Below, piece after piece: positions 8,939 to 18,689 of a DNA stretch of 64,000 nucleotides; the first letter of the stretch is position 1, and each line of letters starts with the position of its first letter. Both the position numbers and the translations under genes were made by a program. Where the stretch lies: assembly GCF_000616095.1 (NCBI RefSeq), contig NZ_BAMS01000002.1, positions 62,001 through 126,000 of the forward strand. The letters are read 5' to 3'. The DNA is from Sneathiella glossodoripedis JCM 23214 (GTDB lineage: Bacteria; Pseudomonadota; Alphaproteobacteria; Sneathiellales; Sneathiellaceae). The notes beneath the pieces are model-generated. The model did not search any database. It saw only the letters and a list, made by a program, of their open reading frames with translations, and had not been told where the DNA came from.

Positions 8939-9768
8939 CGCGTCCTGTACACTTCAGACAGGCGGCAAAATTCCTCGACGCTGAGTTCTTCCGCACGTTT
9001 GGTTGGAAGGATCCCCGCACTGTTCAGGATTTCCTCTGCATTTCCGCCAAGGGATTTCAGACTGGCACGAAGCATTTTTCGGCGTTGACCAAAAGCGGCT
9101 CCAACCACTCGCTCCAAAGTATTTAAATCGGCGGGGAAGGCAGGTTGATCGCGTGGTACCAGCTTGACGACTGTACTCACTACCTTCGGCGGCGGAGTAA
9201 AGGCCTTGGGTGAAATATCAAACTGTCTTGATACATGACATAGCCATTGACTGATGATGGACAGGCGACCGTATGCCTTCGTTCTGGGCTCCGCGGTAAT
9301 CCTGTCGGCAACTTCCTTTTGAAACATAAGCGTCATTGATTTGAAGTCTTCGCGCTTTTTGAGCCACTTGATCAGCAAAGGGGTTGCAACATTATAAGGA
9401 AGATTGGCAATTATATGCGCTTTTTCACCGACGAGTTCGGCTTCATCAATTTCTAATGCATCCTCGTTATGAACTGTCAGGCGATTTTCAAATGCCTTGG
9501 AAACCTCCTCAAGTGCCGCGAGACAACGGGTGTCTTTTTCGATGGCAACAAGACGCTTTGCTCCTGCAGCCAAAATTGCACGGGTAAGGCCACCGGGACC
9601 TGGCCCGATTTCAAGAACAGTTTCACCCTGGAGATTACCGGGACAACGGGCAATTCTTCCTGTGAGGTTAAGATCCAACAGAAAGTTCTGCCCAAGTGAT
9701 TTTTCAGCCCGCAAACCATATGTGTTGATGACATCCCGAAGAGGCGGGAGTGAACTGCCGTCACTCAT
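8935..9768 (-). CDS. rsmA: 16S rRNA dimethyladenosine transferase
   Basis: RsmA (KsgA) dimethylates two adjacent adenines near the 3' end of 16S rRNA during 30S maturation. The 277-residue protein has the SAM-binding motifs SLGQNFLLD, VLEIGPGPGGLT and the catalytic IIANLPYNVATP. Its ATG overlaps the pdxA stop by four bases, so the two are probably co-translated. It is the last gene of the lptF-to-rsmA minus-strand unit. Confidence 0.97.
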   Translation of the reverse strand: MSDGSSLPPLRDVINTYGLRAEKSLGQNFLLDLNLTGRIARCPGNLQGETVLEIGPGPGGLTRAILAAGAKRLVAIEKDTRCLAALEEVSKAFENRLTVHNEDALEIDEAELVGEKAHIIANLPYNVATPLLIKWLKKREDFKSMTLMFQKEVADRITAEPRTKAYGRLSIISQWLCHVSRQFDISPKAFTPPPKVVSTVVKLVPRDQPAFPADLNTLERVVGAAFGQRRKMLRASLKSLGGNAEEILNSAGILPTKRAEELSVEEFCRLSEVYRTR

Positions 9769-10757
9769 GAGCGATCACCCTGTGTTCTGGACATCAAATC
9801 TGCAGCTTTTATGGCTTCAATCAGGCTTGCAGGATTTGCCAATCCCTTTCCGAATATGTCTTCAGCTGTGCCATGATCCGGTGAGGTTCTGATGATGGGA
9901 AGTCCCAGCGTAATATTGACTCCTTTGTCAAAATCAATTGTTTTAAGGGGGATAAGGGCCTGATCATGATACATGCAAATTGCAGCGTCATAACTTTTGC
10001 GCATTTTTTCGTGGAATAGGCTATCTGCAGGGTAGGGACCGGAAATGTTCATTCCTTCTGATTTCAGTCTGTTCACAAGTGGTTGAATTATCTCTATTTC
10101 CTCTTGTCCGATACTGCCATCTTCCCCTGCATGAGGGTTAAGGCCGGCAATCACCAGATGTGGCTCTCTGATAGCAAAACGAGTGACAAGGTCCCTATAG
10201 GTTGTTCTAACCACGGCTTCAAGTCGGTCTGCGGTAAGGGTTTGCTTCACCTGTGCGAGAGGGATATGGATGGTTGCGGGAACGACCCGCAGTCCGGGGC
10301 AGGCCAGCATCATTACAGATTTGTCTGGTGATCCCGTCAACTCCGCGAGAAACTCCGTATGCCCGGGATGCTTGAACCCAGCTTCATACAGTCGCTTTTT
10401 TTGAATGGGATTAGTGATCAGTGCACGGGCTTCACCGTTCATGCAATAGTTGGTCGCCATTACAATTGATTGAATGGTTTCTTCTGCAGGTGATTGGTTG
10501 TTTTCACCAATATCTATTATGTTGAGCCTGCTAGGATCACAATCCTCATTCGGAGACCTTAGAATAGCTGTTGGGATATCCATTTTCAGCAGGTTCAAGG
10601 CAGCTTCTACTCTGCTGGTGGCCCCAACAAGAATAAAATCCGGCAATTGTTCGGTTTTTCGCTGTTTCCATGCCTTGAAAGTGATTTCAAGGCCGATCCC
10701 ATTCGGATCGCCCATAGTCACCAGTAGAGGTTTCTCACGCATGGTGTTCGTCTCCAA
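9765..10757 (-). CDS. pdxA: 4-hydroxythreonine-4-phosphate dehydrogenase
   Basis: PdxA oxidises 4-phosphohydroxythreonine in pyridoxal phosphate synthesis. The 330-residue protein shows the family segments VTMGDPNGIGLE at the start, the metal-binding HPGHTEFLAEL, LNPHAGEDG and MYHDQALIPLK. The surA-pdxA-rsmA order is widely conserved in proteobacteria. It follows surA by 11 bases. Confidence 0.97.
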   Translation of the reverse strand: METNTMREKPLLVTMGDPNGIGLEITFKAWKQRKTEQLPDFILVGATSRVEAALNLLKMDIPTAILRSPNEDCDPSRLNIIDIGENNQSPAEETIQSIVMATNYCMNGEARALITNPIQKKRLYEAGFKHPGHTEFLAELTGSPDKSVMMLACPGLRVVPATIHIPLAQVKQTLTADRLEAVVRTTYRDLVTRFAIREPHLVIAGLNPHAGEDGSIGQEEIEIIQPLVNRLKSEGMNISGPYPADSLFHEKMRKSYDAAICMYHDQALIPLKTIDFDKGVNITLGLPIIRTSPDHGTAEDIFGKGLANPASLIEAIKAADLMSRTQGDRS

Positions 10758-10768
10758 AAGCCACGCAA

Positions 10769-12037
10769 CTAGCGTGACTCAATTGACGCCTCGCGCCGCA
10801 AGTCGTTTAGATAACGCCGTGCACGAGCTTCGATACGTTTATTTCCGATCAATTGACGAATGGCTTCCTCACTGTCGCTTTGCATGCGGGTATCGGTGCG
10901 ATTGCAGACGATAAAGATCCGGTATTTATCCTCATCCAAAAAAGGATCACTTGCTTCGCCTTCTTCCAGATTTTCCACCAGATTTCTGAATTTGTCAGGC
11001 AAATTACTTAACTGAACACGGCCCATTTTACCGCTTTCATTGTTCACCATTTCGCTTGCCATATCCTGTAAATATTCGCAGCCATTGACAAAGCTGGACA
11101 CTGTTTTTGCCAACTGAGTTTGACTGTCCTTGCGGTTGTTGTCTTCGGCTGGTTTAAGTGGGACAACGATTTGGGCAAGTTCCATTAGAGCGTCGCTACT
11201 ACTTTCACCTAAAATCTTACGAATATCCTCTACAGCTACGATATAATAGCCATCGCGTGTACGGATCGGTTCCGAAATTTTGCCCGGCTCCAGCTTTGCT
11301 ACTGAACGGGCTATTTCTGGTGCCATTTCCTCTGCCATCTGCCACCCAACAAGCCCCCCATTTGCAGCTGTTGGCCCTTCACTAAACTGAGCGGCAACAC
11401 GCGCAAAATTTGCACCTTGTTTAAGTTGTCCGGCCAGGTTTTCAGCGTTCTGGCGGATTTCAGGCTCTTTCGATGCGACTTCTATTGGTAGAAATATTTC
11501 CCGAATTCGGTACTCGTTTTTACCTTTGTTAGCGCGCAGCTCTTCCTGTTTGGATTTTATTTCAGCTTCTGTCACGTTGATACGCGGCACGATGCGCCGC
11601 CTGATAAGCTTGTCCCAACCAATTGTTGCCCGAATTTGATGAATGACAGTTTCTGGATCCACGCGGATAGTTGCCAGAGCTTCTTCAAATTTCCCTGGGC
11701 GAATGTTGAAGCGTTGTTCAAATTGCTCAATTGCACGGTTTATTTCCTGATCACTGGCTTCTGTGTTGCGTCTCTTGGCTTCCTGCAGTTTCAGTTGATC
11801 ATCGATGAGTGTTTTGATGACTGAGGGAACAAGCTGCTGCCGAGTACGATTGTTTGCAGGTAGTCCCGCCATGAAAATATTGAGATTTATGCGCTGAATA
11901 ACATCATATCCGGAAATCACGTCGTCATTTACTATAGCGACAATTTTTTGGACTTCCTGTGCCTGCACGGGAGCATTAACGCTGGCAAAGCCTGTAAGCA
12001 GGGCGATAGCAGTCAAAATTTTTGCGAACAATTTCAT
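10769..12037 (-). CDS. surA: Periplasmic chaperone / peptidyl-prolyl isomerase
   Basis: SurA escorts outer-membrane proteins through the periplasm. The 422-residue precursor has a signal peptide (residues 1-27, cleavage near VQAQ), the SurA N-domain, and a parvulin-type isomerase domain at about 165-270 (FSEGPTAANGGLVGW). The following domain lacks clear parvulin hallmarks and may be degenerate. ATG at 12037 follows a GAGAG site; a TTG at 12049 is also in frame. It sits between lptD and pdxA, matching its role in LptD folding. Confidence 0.94.
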   Translation of the reverse strand: MKLFAKILTAIALLTGFASVNAPVQAQEVQKIVAIVNDDVISGYDVIQRINLNIFMAGLPANNRTRQQLVPSVIKTLIDDQLKLQEAKRRNTEASDQEINRAIEQFEQRFNIRPGKFEEALATIRVDPETVIHQIRATIGWDKLIRRRIVPRINVTEAEIKSKQEELRANKGKNEYRIREIFLPIEVASKEPEIRQNAENLAGQLKQGANFARVAAQFSEGPTAANGGLVGWQMAEEMAPEIARSVAKLEPGKISEPIRTRDGYYIVAVEDIRKILGESSSDALMELAQIVVPLKPAEDNNRKDSQTQLAKTVSSFVNGCEYLQDMASEMVNNESGKMGRVQLSNLPDKFRNLVENLEEGEASDPFLDEDKYRIFIVCNRTDTRMQSDSEEAIRQLIGNKRIEARARRYLNDLRREASIESR

Positions 12038-12124
12038 GTGAACTCTCAAAACACTTAAATTTTTTTGCTCAGGACATCTCGCCGTTGCGGTTTCTGACTA
12101 TGTGAAGATAAACTCTTTTCGCCC

Positions 12125-14284
12125 CTAGTTAAAGGGTAACAATCGAATACGCACGCCAACTTTGGTCTCAGGCTTAAGGTCGCGATCGCGGGTGTAATCT
12201 CGTTTAACTTCCAGTGCGAAACCAAAACATTCGTCTAGATACTCCAATCCAGCTCTGGCTTCGATAGAGTCATTCTCTTCCAGATCCCGGCGATAGCTGC
12301 CATATGTACTCCAGAAATCGGCCAATTGGACGCGTCCGGCAACATATATCTCGTGGCGACTTTCAAGTCCGATTGCAGCTTGATCATCAGCAAGGCTCAA
12401 ATAGCCAAGCTCAAACCAGTTTTTATCCGACCCGAGACGCATATCCAACTCGTGTCGAGCCAGAGACAAATCATCTTGGTCAATTCGAACCCGTTGCGAA
12501 TAGCTGAAATATTCGTTGGGTTGAATGGCCAAACGTGCCACATAGTCTGAAGTCTGGTTTTCAAGGCCGCTTCCCTCACTAAATCCTGTATCGTTACTTT
12601 CATACAGGCTTTGACCAATCAAAAAAGAGGTATAGCCACCCTCAGAGCCATAGAATCCAAAATTCACGCCGTAGTTCAGTCTTGCACCTTCTTCGACGGA
12701 ATCAAGTCCTGCGGATCTGTTGAAACCAAATAAATTGGTATCGTCAAACTCAAAACTGAGGCTATCTTCATTGGGAGTGTTTTTACTACCCAGGGATTCT
12801 GACCAAACAGCTTCAACAATTGGTTCAACTGTCTGGCGTACGGACCCTGTACTTCGGACAAATGGATAACTCCATTTAAACGACACTGCGGGTATTACAC
12901 GTCCTGTAACACTTTCGCTGGTGTCACTGGTTGGATCAAATGGGTCATCCAACTGATCGCGAGAATAATAGGCATCGCCGCGAATGGTCGCATCCAGCGA
13001 CATAACCTGACCCGATGGTGAAGTATGTGGTAGATGCCATCCAGCGGATGCAGAAAGACGATTTGTGTCCTGCCCCTCAGTGCGGATCAGCATGAGTGCG
13101 TCTACATCAACACTGAAACGAGAGCCGACTTTATCGGGCTCGCTTATGTAATGATATTCAAGCCAACCGGGGACAAAAGGCGTCTCCCCGCTGTCATCCT
13201 CCTCATTCAGTGCTTGGAATGCAATTGCACTCAACCTGGTGAAATTGCGGCCTCGCAAACCCTGCACATAGGCAGTCGACGTGAGAGTATCAGCATCACT
13301 GATGTCATACTTCTCCAAATAGGTGTCGTGGGAGGTGGCAAAGAAGTTATATCCCCATACCCAATCGTCGCGCAGGGCAAACTCACCAATACCTCTGATA
13401 TGTCCCTGAATTTCCTGATCGCCGGTTTTGATGTTTTCGCGATCTCTCTCATCTACATAAGTCACAGATGCATCCAGAACCATATCACCAGTTTCAAAAG
13501 CCTGACGATACTCGGTGGCGATTTGCACTCCTTCTTTGCTCGTAACAAGAGGGGTGATGGTCATATCTTTGTCTTCAGAGATGACATAATAATAAGGGAC
13601 TGATAGCCCATACCCAAGGCGGCTGGATTCAAACGCGGATGGTGCTAGGAATCCACTTTTTCGCTCAACTGTAGGATCAGGGTGACTGAAGTAGGGTGTA
13701 TAAAAAACCGGAATACCGAAGAATTCGAGAACGGCATTTTCATACGCGATGGTCTGATCGGCCTTGTTATGCTCAACTTTACTGGATTTTAGCTGCCAAA
13801 GGGGGTCCGCTTCAGGATCCTCTTCACACAAACTGCAGGAGCTGAACACTGCTTTGTTCAGAACTGTTTTTGTCTCACTTTCCCGAACAGCACTATACGC
13901 TGCGAGGCGGGAGTTATCGGCAAAAAGTATTCTGATTTCGCGAATAGTACCGGTTTTAAACTCGTTTGACAGGGTGACCCTATCGGCAAAAACCACGTCT
14001 CCTGACGGCTCTAGAAGAGCAATATTTCCAACTGCTTCAACAGTATCCGCAGCAACATTATAAATAACCTGGTCCGCTTTTAATATGCGGTCACCTTGCA
14101 CAATCTCAACATTACCGGTTGCGGTAACTGTTTCCGTTTTCTGGTCATACGCGATTTCATCTGCGCTAAATAAAGACTCATGTTGGAAGTCAACGGATGG
14201 GGCTATTTCTTTTGCACTGACGATATCAATCGCGACGGTATTTAAAAAGGTACTGGCAAGCAAGGCGGGCAGAAGACGTGTCAT
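12125..14284 (-). CDS. lptD: LPS-assembly outer membrane protein
   Basis: LptD is the outer-membrane barrel that, with LptE, inserts lipopolysaccharide into the outer leaflet. The 719-residue precursor has a signal peptide (about 1-24), an LptA-like N-terminal domain at about 35-145 (TATGNVEIVQGD, LKADQVIYN), and a long beta-barrel with alternating polar/hydrophobic strands to the C-terminus. Cysteines at the CSLC motif near residue 155 and in DECFGF near 690 could form the disulfide needed for maturation. It lies three bases after lptG. Confidence 0.95.
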   Translation of the reverse strand: MTRLLPALLASTFLNTVAIDIVSAKEIAPSVDFQHESLFSADEIAYDQKTETVTATGNVEIVQGDRILKADQVIYNVAADTVEAVGNIALLEPSGDVVFADRVTLSNEFKTGTIREIRILFADNSRLAAYSAVRESETKTVLNKAVFSSCSLCEEDPEADPLWQLKSSKVEHNKADQTIAYENAVLEFFGIPVFYTPYFSHPDPTVERKSGFLAPSAFESSRLGYGLSVPYYYVISEDKDMTITPLVTSKEGVQIATEYRQAFETGDMVLDASVTYVDERDRENIKTGDQEIQGHIRGIGEFALRDDWVWGYNFFATSHDTYLEKYDISDADTLTSTAYVQGLRGRNFTRLSAIAFQALNEEDDSGETPFVPGWLEYHYISEPDKVGSRFSVDVDALMLIRTEGQDTNRLSASAGWHLPHTSPSGQVMSLDATIRGDAYYSRDQLDDPFDPTSDTSESVTGRVIPAVSFKWSYPFVRSTGSVRQTVEPIVEAVWSESLGSKNTPNEDSLSFEFDDTNLFGFNRSAGLDSVEEGARLNYGVNFGFYGSEGGYTSFLIGQSLYESNDTGFSEGSGLENQTSDYVARLAIQPNEYFSYSQRVRIDQDDLSLARHELDMRLGSDKNWFELGYLSLADDQAAIGLESRHEIYVAGRVQLADFWSTYGSYRRDLEENDSIEARAGLEYLDECFGFALEVKRDYTRDRDLKPETKVGVRIRLLPFN

Positions 14285-14287
14285 GAG

Positions 14288-15382
14288 TTAGCCGTCCTCC
14301 AAATGGAACATCATCGAAAGGCCAAGCAATGTAATTGCAACCGAAGGTGTCCAGGCGGCTAAAAGAACTGGCAGATTTCCCGCAAGTCCCAATGCCAAAA
14401 TGATATCGGTGAAAAAGTAGAACACGAAACCTGTTGTAATCCCCGCCATAACCAATAGGCCTGTTTTTCCCCGCCGCGTGGCTCTTAAGCTAAAAGTTGC
14501 TGCGACCAGAACCATTGCAAGTAATAAAACTGGCCGCGCAATTAGACTGTGCCAATATATACGATGGTTCAATGCGGAAAATCCAGCTTCTTCAAGGGTG
14601 TCGATGAAACCCGGTAAATCCCAGAACGAAATCTGCTTCGGTGGGGCAAAGCTTTCCTGAATTTGTGCTGCGGTTAGGCTGGTGGAAATCTGTAGACTCT
14701 CCAATACTTCACCGGGTTGCTCAGGACTGGTCAGCAGAACGCCTTTCAAATCCCAATAACCATCTCGCAATCGCGCGTGGTCGGCTTCAATTCTGCCTGT
14801 GAAATTCTCTTCTGCATCATACTGAAAAATCACAACCTCTGTCAGGTCAATGCCTTGGTTTATTGCACCGCGGGCATGAATTACAGAAAGTCCGTCATCA
14901 TCCACCTGGCGAAGCCACAAGTTATCAGATGTTAAAACCAGCAGGTTCGAACGTCTTTCAAAATACTTGGCCTCAAGCTGTGCAGAATAGGATTGCATCG
15001 CCGCTGCGATCGGATTGATGACCGTTAGCATCAAAATTCCGAGGAAAAATGCGATGGCTAGCGATGGCATTAGGAATAGCCATGCAGACACGCCAGCTGC
15101 TCTTATAACGGTTAATTCATTTGTCCGCGACAATCTGAAAAAGGTCAGCATCCCACCAAAGAGGGCAATAAACGGGAATAAGATTTGGGCAAGTGTTGGT
15201 AAACGCAACAGGGCAAGCTCTACTGGTACCCACAGGGTTAGGTGGTCTTTATCGCTGGACCGGCGCAGAAACTCAATAAAATCTGCAATGAAAACGATTG
15301 CCATTATGACGGCAAAAATGATTGCAACGTTTTTGAGAAACTGTTTGCCCAGATACAGAGAAAGTGTGCCGGAAAGCTTCAC
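14288..15382 (-). CDS. lptG: LPS export ABC transporter permease LptG
   Basis: A 364-residue YjgP/YjgQ family inner-membrane protein. It pairs with LptF and the LptB ATPase to extract LPS from the inner membrane. Membrane spans cluster at residues 15-120 and 270-360, with a periplasmic beta-jellyroll-like domain between them. It lies two bases after lptF. LptB and LptC are not in this window. Confidence 0.93.
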   Translation of the reverse strand: MKLSGTLSLYLGKQFLKNVAIIFAVIMAIVFIADFIEFLRRSSDKDHLTLWVPVELALLRLPTLAQILFPFIALFGGMLTFFRLSRTNELTVIRAAGVSAWLFLMPSLAIAFFLGILMLTVINPIAAAMQSYSAQLEAKYFERRSNLLVLTSDNLWLRQVDDDGLSVIHARGAINQGIDLTEVVIFQYDAEENFTGRIEADHARLRDGYWDLKGVLLTSPEQPGEVLESLQISTSLTAAQIQESFAPPKQISFWDLPGFIDTLEEAGFSALNHRIYWHSLIARPVLLLAMVLVAATFSLRATRRGKTGLLVMAGITTGFVFYFFTDIILALGLAGNLPVLLAAWTPSVAITLLGLSMMFHLEDG

Positions 15383-15384
15383 TG

Positions 15385-16527
15385 CTACAGACCTCCCTGT
15401 TCAGGTTTTTGCGAAGGCGGGAGGATGCTTCTGGATCTGAATGGTATTGATATCCGACCGCCACTCGCAAGATGTGCGGCGAGCAGCGAAGCCAGCACAG
15501 GTAGAATATAGATTGGCACGACAAAGGCCGCGTTCTTCTCAATCAGATTAAATAGGGCAAGAGCGCAAACCACCAGCAATATACCGCTGCCCCCCGCTGC
15601 AAACAGTTTAGGTGCTCTGCCGCGCCTGCTAAATTCTCCGCTCATGGTGCCAGCCAAAGCAATGAGTGCCAAGGCGATGGTATAGATAGGTAAAACAAGG
15701 CGGTTATGCAGCTCCGATCGGATCTTGGCAAGATTTTTCTCGGAAATTTCTTCCTCTTCAGGCCAGAGTAATTCGTGGATATATCGAGCTTCTGCCCTTA
15801 AGTATGACCCAGACCTTTGTTTTTCAAACTGACTGAGATCCAGCGTATAGTCATCAAAATACAGGATGCTCAGTTTGGCTTCATCTTTGCGGACTTCCTG
15901 CAAATTTCCATTCTTCATATAAAAACGGGGACCAGCATCTGTTTTGATGAAGGCTCCTTCCTGGGCCATATATGTCACAGGCTTTTCCCGGACCCTTTCA
16001 TCATGGACGAGAATACCCAGCAGCTTCCCACTGTCCGTTTTTTCGCGAATATAAACTGTCACATTGTTCGAGATACTGTTGAATACCCCCTCGCGCAATA
16101 CGACAGAGGCAAGACTCTCCCGCCATTCAACTCTAAGCTCACGTAATGTGCGAACTCCAAAAGGGGTGACGTAAAAGCTGAAAATATACAGAAGCACCGT
16201 CAAAAACAGAGCGAGATACATCACTGGTTTCATAAGCGCAGCTTTGCTTAGTCCAGCAGACCACATCACTATCAATTCTGACTCTGTGTAGAGCTTGTTA
16301 AACGTAAATAAAATTCCGAAAAACAGCCCCAGCATTAGGGTGAATTTCAAAATACCCGGCAGCAACAATACTGTTAGCGTCAGAAAGGTACTGATTGGCA
16401 AACCTGTTATTAATTTTTCCACGAATTGCAGGGTCTGCGATAGCCAGATTACCCCTGTTAGCGCAAAGGTAATGAACAGGGTCGGGCCCAGCAGCTGAAC
16501 AATAATATACCAATTGATCTTTTTCAT
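15385..16527 (-). CDS. lptF: LPS export ABC transporter permease LptF
   Basis: A 380-residue partner of LptG in the LptB2FG complex, with N-terminal membrane spans (residues 10-115), a central periplasmic domain and C-terminal spans (about 270-345). The segment ELIVMWSAGLSKAALMKPV is characteristic of the family. It opens the six-gene minus-strand unit lptF-lptG-lptD-surA-pdxA-rsmA. Confidence 0.94.
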   Translation of the reverse strand: MKKINWYIIVQLLGPTLFITFALTGVIWLSQTLQFVEKLITGLPISTFLTLTVLLLPGILKFTLMLGLFFGILFTFNKLYTESELIVMWSAGLSKAALMKPVMYLALFLTVLLYIFSFYVTPFGVRTLRELRVEWRESLASVVLREGVFNSISNNVTVYIREKTDSGKLLGILVHDERVREKPVTYMAQEGAFIKTDAGPRFYMKNGNLQEVRKDEAKLSILYFDDYTLDLSQFEKQRSGSYLRAEARYIHELLWPEEEEISEKNLAKIRSELHNRLVLPIYTIALALIALAGTMSGEFSRRGRAPKLFAAGGSGILLVVCALALFNLIEKNAAFVVPIYILPVLASLLAAHLASGGRISIPFRSRSILPPSQKPEQGGL

Positions 16528-16551
16528 GGGGGCAGTATAGCGAAAGTCTCG

Positions 16552-16578
16552 TCAAGCGCTATTAAAGAAGCGCCTTGA
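16552..16578. promoter_or_regulatory. Inverted repeat upstream of lptF
   Basis: TCAAGCGC (16552-16559) and GCGCCTTGA (16570-16578) form a near-perfect inverted repeat with one bulged base, 25 bases before the lptF start and about 145 bases before pepA. It could be an operator or an mRNA hairpin in the lptF leader. No regulator is identified. Confidence 0.35.
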
Positions 16579-16653
16579 TTTGCAGAAAAAAGTTATAATT
16601 TGAAACAGTTGGGGGTCAAAGCTGGATTGGCCTTATTTTAAATCTATTCCATG

Positions 16654-16682
16654 TTGAACCTGTCTGCCAGCTAGGGTATGCA
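16654..16682 (+). promoter_or_regulatory. Candidate pepA promoter
   Basis: TTGAAC (16654-16659) and TATGCA (16677-16682) are separated by 17 bp and lie 40 bases before the pepA ATG. The -10 is only a moderate match. Confidence 0.35.
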
Positions 16683-16721
16683 GGTAATCAAAGTAACCAA
16701 TATAACAATCAGGGGTTTCCC

Positions 16722-18227
16722 ATGAATTTTGTCTTCTCAGAAATTGCCTTGCCACAAAATGGTACTCTCGCCATTCCGGTATTTGCTGAAAACACCCTTT
16801 CACCGACCGCGCAGGAAGTGAACGACATGACCGATGGTGCTCTTGTTCGTGCGATTGAAGATAGCCGTTTCAAGGGTAAATCCGGCGACATGCTGGTTGT
16901 CATGGCACCGCAAGGTGTGGAGGTGTCCCGCGTCGTTCTGTTTGGTCTCGGTGAACCGGAAGAGCTGAAACTTGCAGATTTTGAAAATCTGGGTGGCAAG
17001 TTGATTGGAAAACTGAATGCATCAGGTGCTAAAAAGGTCCGCGTGATACTGGATGGACTGGTTGATAGCCCTATCACAGATGGTGAAGCTGCCGCTCGTG
17101 TTGCATTCGGTGCCCAGCTCGCGTCTTATCGCTTTGACAAGTACAAAACTGATCAGGATGATGACAGCCTACCATCAGTTGAAGATTTTGAAGTCGCCTC
17201 CGCCTCTGCAGATGAAGCTAAATCATTGTATGGCGATTTGGATGCCATCGCGCAGGGTGTCTTTTTGACCCGTGATTTGGTGAGTGAACCTGCCAATTCT
17301 CTGTACCCTGAAACCTTCGCTGCCCGGTGCAAGGAGCTTGCAGATTTAGGTGTCGAAGTCGAAGTGCTTGGTGAAGCCGAAATGGAAGAGCTGGGCATGG
17401 GGGCGTTATTAGGGGTCGGGCAGGGATCTGTCCGTGAAAGCCAGCTTGTAGTCATGAAGTGGAATGGCAACCCTGACGCCAAAGACAGCAAACCGCTTGC
17501 TTTTGTGGGTAAGGGCGTTTGCTTTGATACTGGCGGTATTTCATTAAAGCCCGGTCCGGGCATGGAAGAAATGAAATGGGACATGGGCGGCGCTGGAACA
17601 GTAACTGGCCTTATGAAAGCTCTTGCTGGGCGGAAAGCGAAAGTTAATGCCGTCGGTGTCATTGGCCTTGTTGAAAATATGCCAGATGGAAATGCGCAGC
17701 GTCCGGGTGATATTGTGAAATCCATGTCTGGACAGACTATAGAAATTCTAAACACGGATGCTGAAGGCCGACTGGTACTTGCAGATGCTCTGTGGTACAC
17801 GCAGGATCGCTTTGACCCGAGCCTCATTATTGATTTGGCGACCCTTACGGGGGCGATTATCATCTCACTTGGGCATGAAAACGCGGGCCTGTTTTCAAAT
17901 AATGATGAACTGGCAGACCAGATTTTTGCATCCGGTAAAGCTGTTGGTGAAGGTGTCTGGCGTTTCCCACTTCAACCTGAATACGCCAAACAGATTAAAT
18001 CCCCAATAGCCGATATGCAGAATATCGGAACTGGTGGGCGTGGTGCTGGATCCATTGTGGCCGCTGAATTTCTTCAAAAATTTGTAAATGGCAAGCCTTG
18101 GGCTCATCTTGATATTGCTGGCATGGCATGGTCTAAAAAAGACACCCCAACTGTACCCAAAGGGGGAACGGGATATGGCGTGCGGTTGCTGGATGAATTC
18201 GTTCGGCGCAATCACGAAGGAAAGTAA
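16722..18227 (+). CDS. pepA: Leucyl aminopeptidase
   Basis: A 501-residue M17 cytosolic metallopeptidase that removes N-terminal residues from peptides. The family signature NTDAEGRL is near residue 345, with the metal- and substrate-binding GKGVCFDTGGISLKPG upstream. The N-terminal 150 residues are the variable macro-like domain. AGGGG precedes the ATG. The next gene is holC, a frequent pairing in proteobacteria. Confidence 0.96.
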   Translation: MNFVFSEIALPQNGTLAIPVFAENTLSPTAQEVNDMTDGALVRAIEDSRFKGKSGDMLVVMAPQGVEVSRVVLFGLGEPEELKLADFENLGGKLIGKLNASGAKKVRVILDGLVDSPITDGEAAARVAFGAQLASYRFDKYKTDQDDDSLPSVEDFEVASASADEAKSLYGDLDAIAQGVFLTRDLVSEPANSLYPETFAARCKELADLGVEVEVLGEAEMEELGMGALLGVGQGSVRESQLVVMKWNGNPDAKDSKPLAFVGKGVCFDTGGISLKPGPGMEEMKWDMGGAGTVTGLMKALAGRKAKVNAVGVIGLVENMPDGNAQRPGDIVKSMSGQTIEILNTDAEGRLVLADALWYTQDRFDPSLIIDLATLTGAIIISLGHENAGLFSNNDELADQIFASGKAVGEGVWRFPLQPEYAKQIKSPIADMQNIGTGGRGAGSIVAAEFLQKFVNGKPWAHLDIAGMAWSKKDTPTVPKGGTGYGVRLLDEFVRRNHEGK

Positions 18228-18235
18228 CTTTTTGA

Positions 18236-18685
18236 ATGGTTGAGGTCAGCTTTTATCACTTGCAGGCCCAGCCGCTTGAGCAGGTATTGCCGCGTTTGCT
18301 TGAAAAAGTAAGTGAACGCGGCCTTCGTGCTCTGCTTCGCCTTAAGTCAATCGAATTGTCTGAACGGCTGAACACAGAACTTTGGACTTATTCCGCCCCG
18401 TCTTTTTTACCTCACGGAAGTGATCAGGACGAAAACCCTGAGCAGCAGCCGATTTTACTAACGACTGATACTGCATCGAACCCCAATTCTGCATCAGTGC
18501 TTGTCTTGCTCGAAGATGCTGACGCCGCCGACATAGCGGATTTTGATCGCTGCCTCTATATGTTCGATGGTAATGATCCTGAAAGTCTTCAATTGGCCAG
18601 AGCGCGCTGGAAAAGTTTCAAGGCAGAAGGGCTAGAAGTGACCTATTGGCAGCAGGAGCAGGGGCGTTGGGTCAAGAAAGCCTGA
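18236..18685 (+). CDS. holC: DNA polymerase III chi subunit
   Basis: A 149-residue protein of the HolC family, part of the clamp loader that links polymerase III to single-stranded DNA binding protein. It begins with the characteristic VSFYHLQAQPLEQVLPRLLEKV. The end contains RARWKSFKAEGLEVTYWQQ, another family segment. It lies eight bases after pepA, and its ribosome binding site is inside the pepA end. Confidence 0.93.
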   Translation: MVEVSFYHLQAQPLEQVLPRLLEKVSERGLRALLRLKSIELSERLNTELWTYSAPSFLPHGSDQDENPEQQPILLTTDTASNPNSASVLVLLEDADAADIADFDRCLYMFDGNDPESLQLARARWKSFKAEGLEVTYWQQEQGRWVKKA

Positions 18686-18689
18686 CTAT

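Noticed and set aside
14900-14960. T-arm-like GGTTCGAAC at about 14943
   Set aside because: It lies inside lptG coding sequence with no acceptor or anticodon stem around it.
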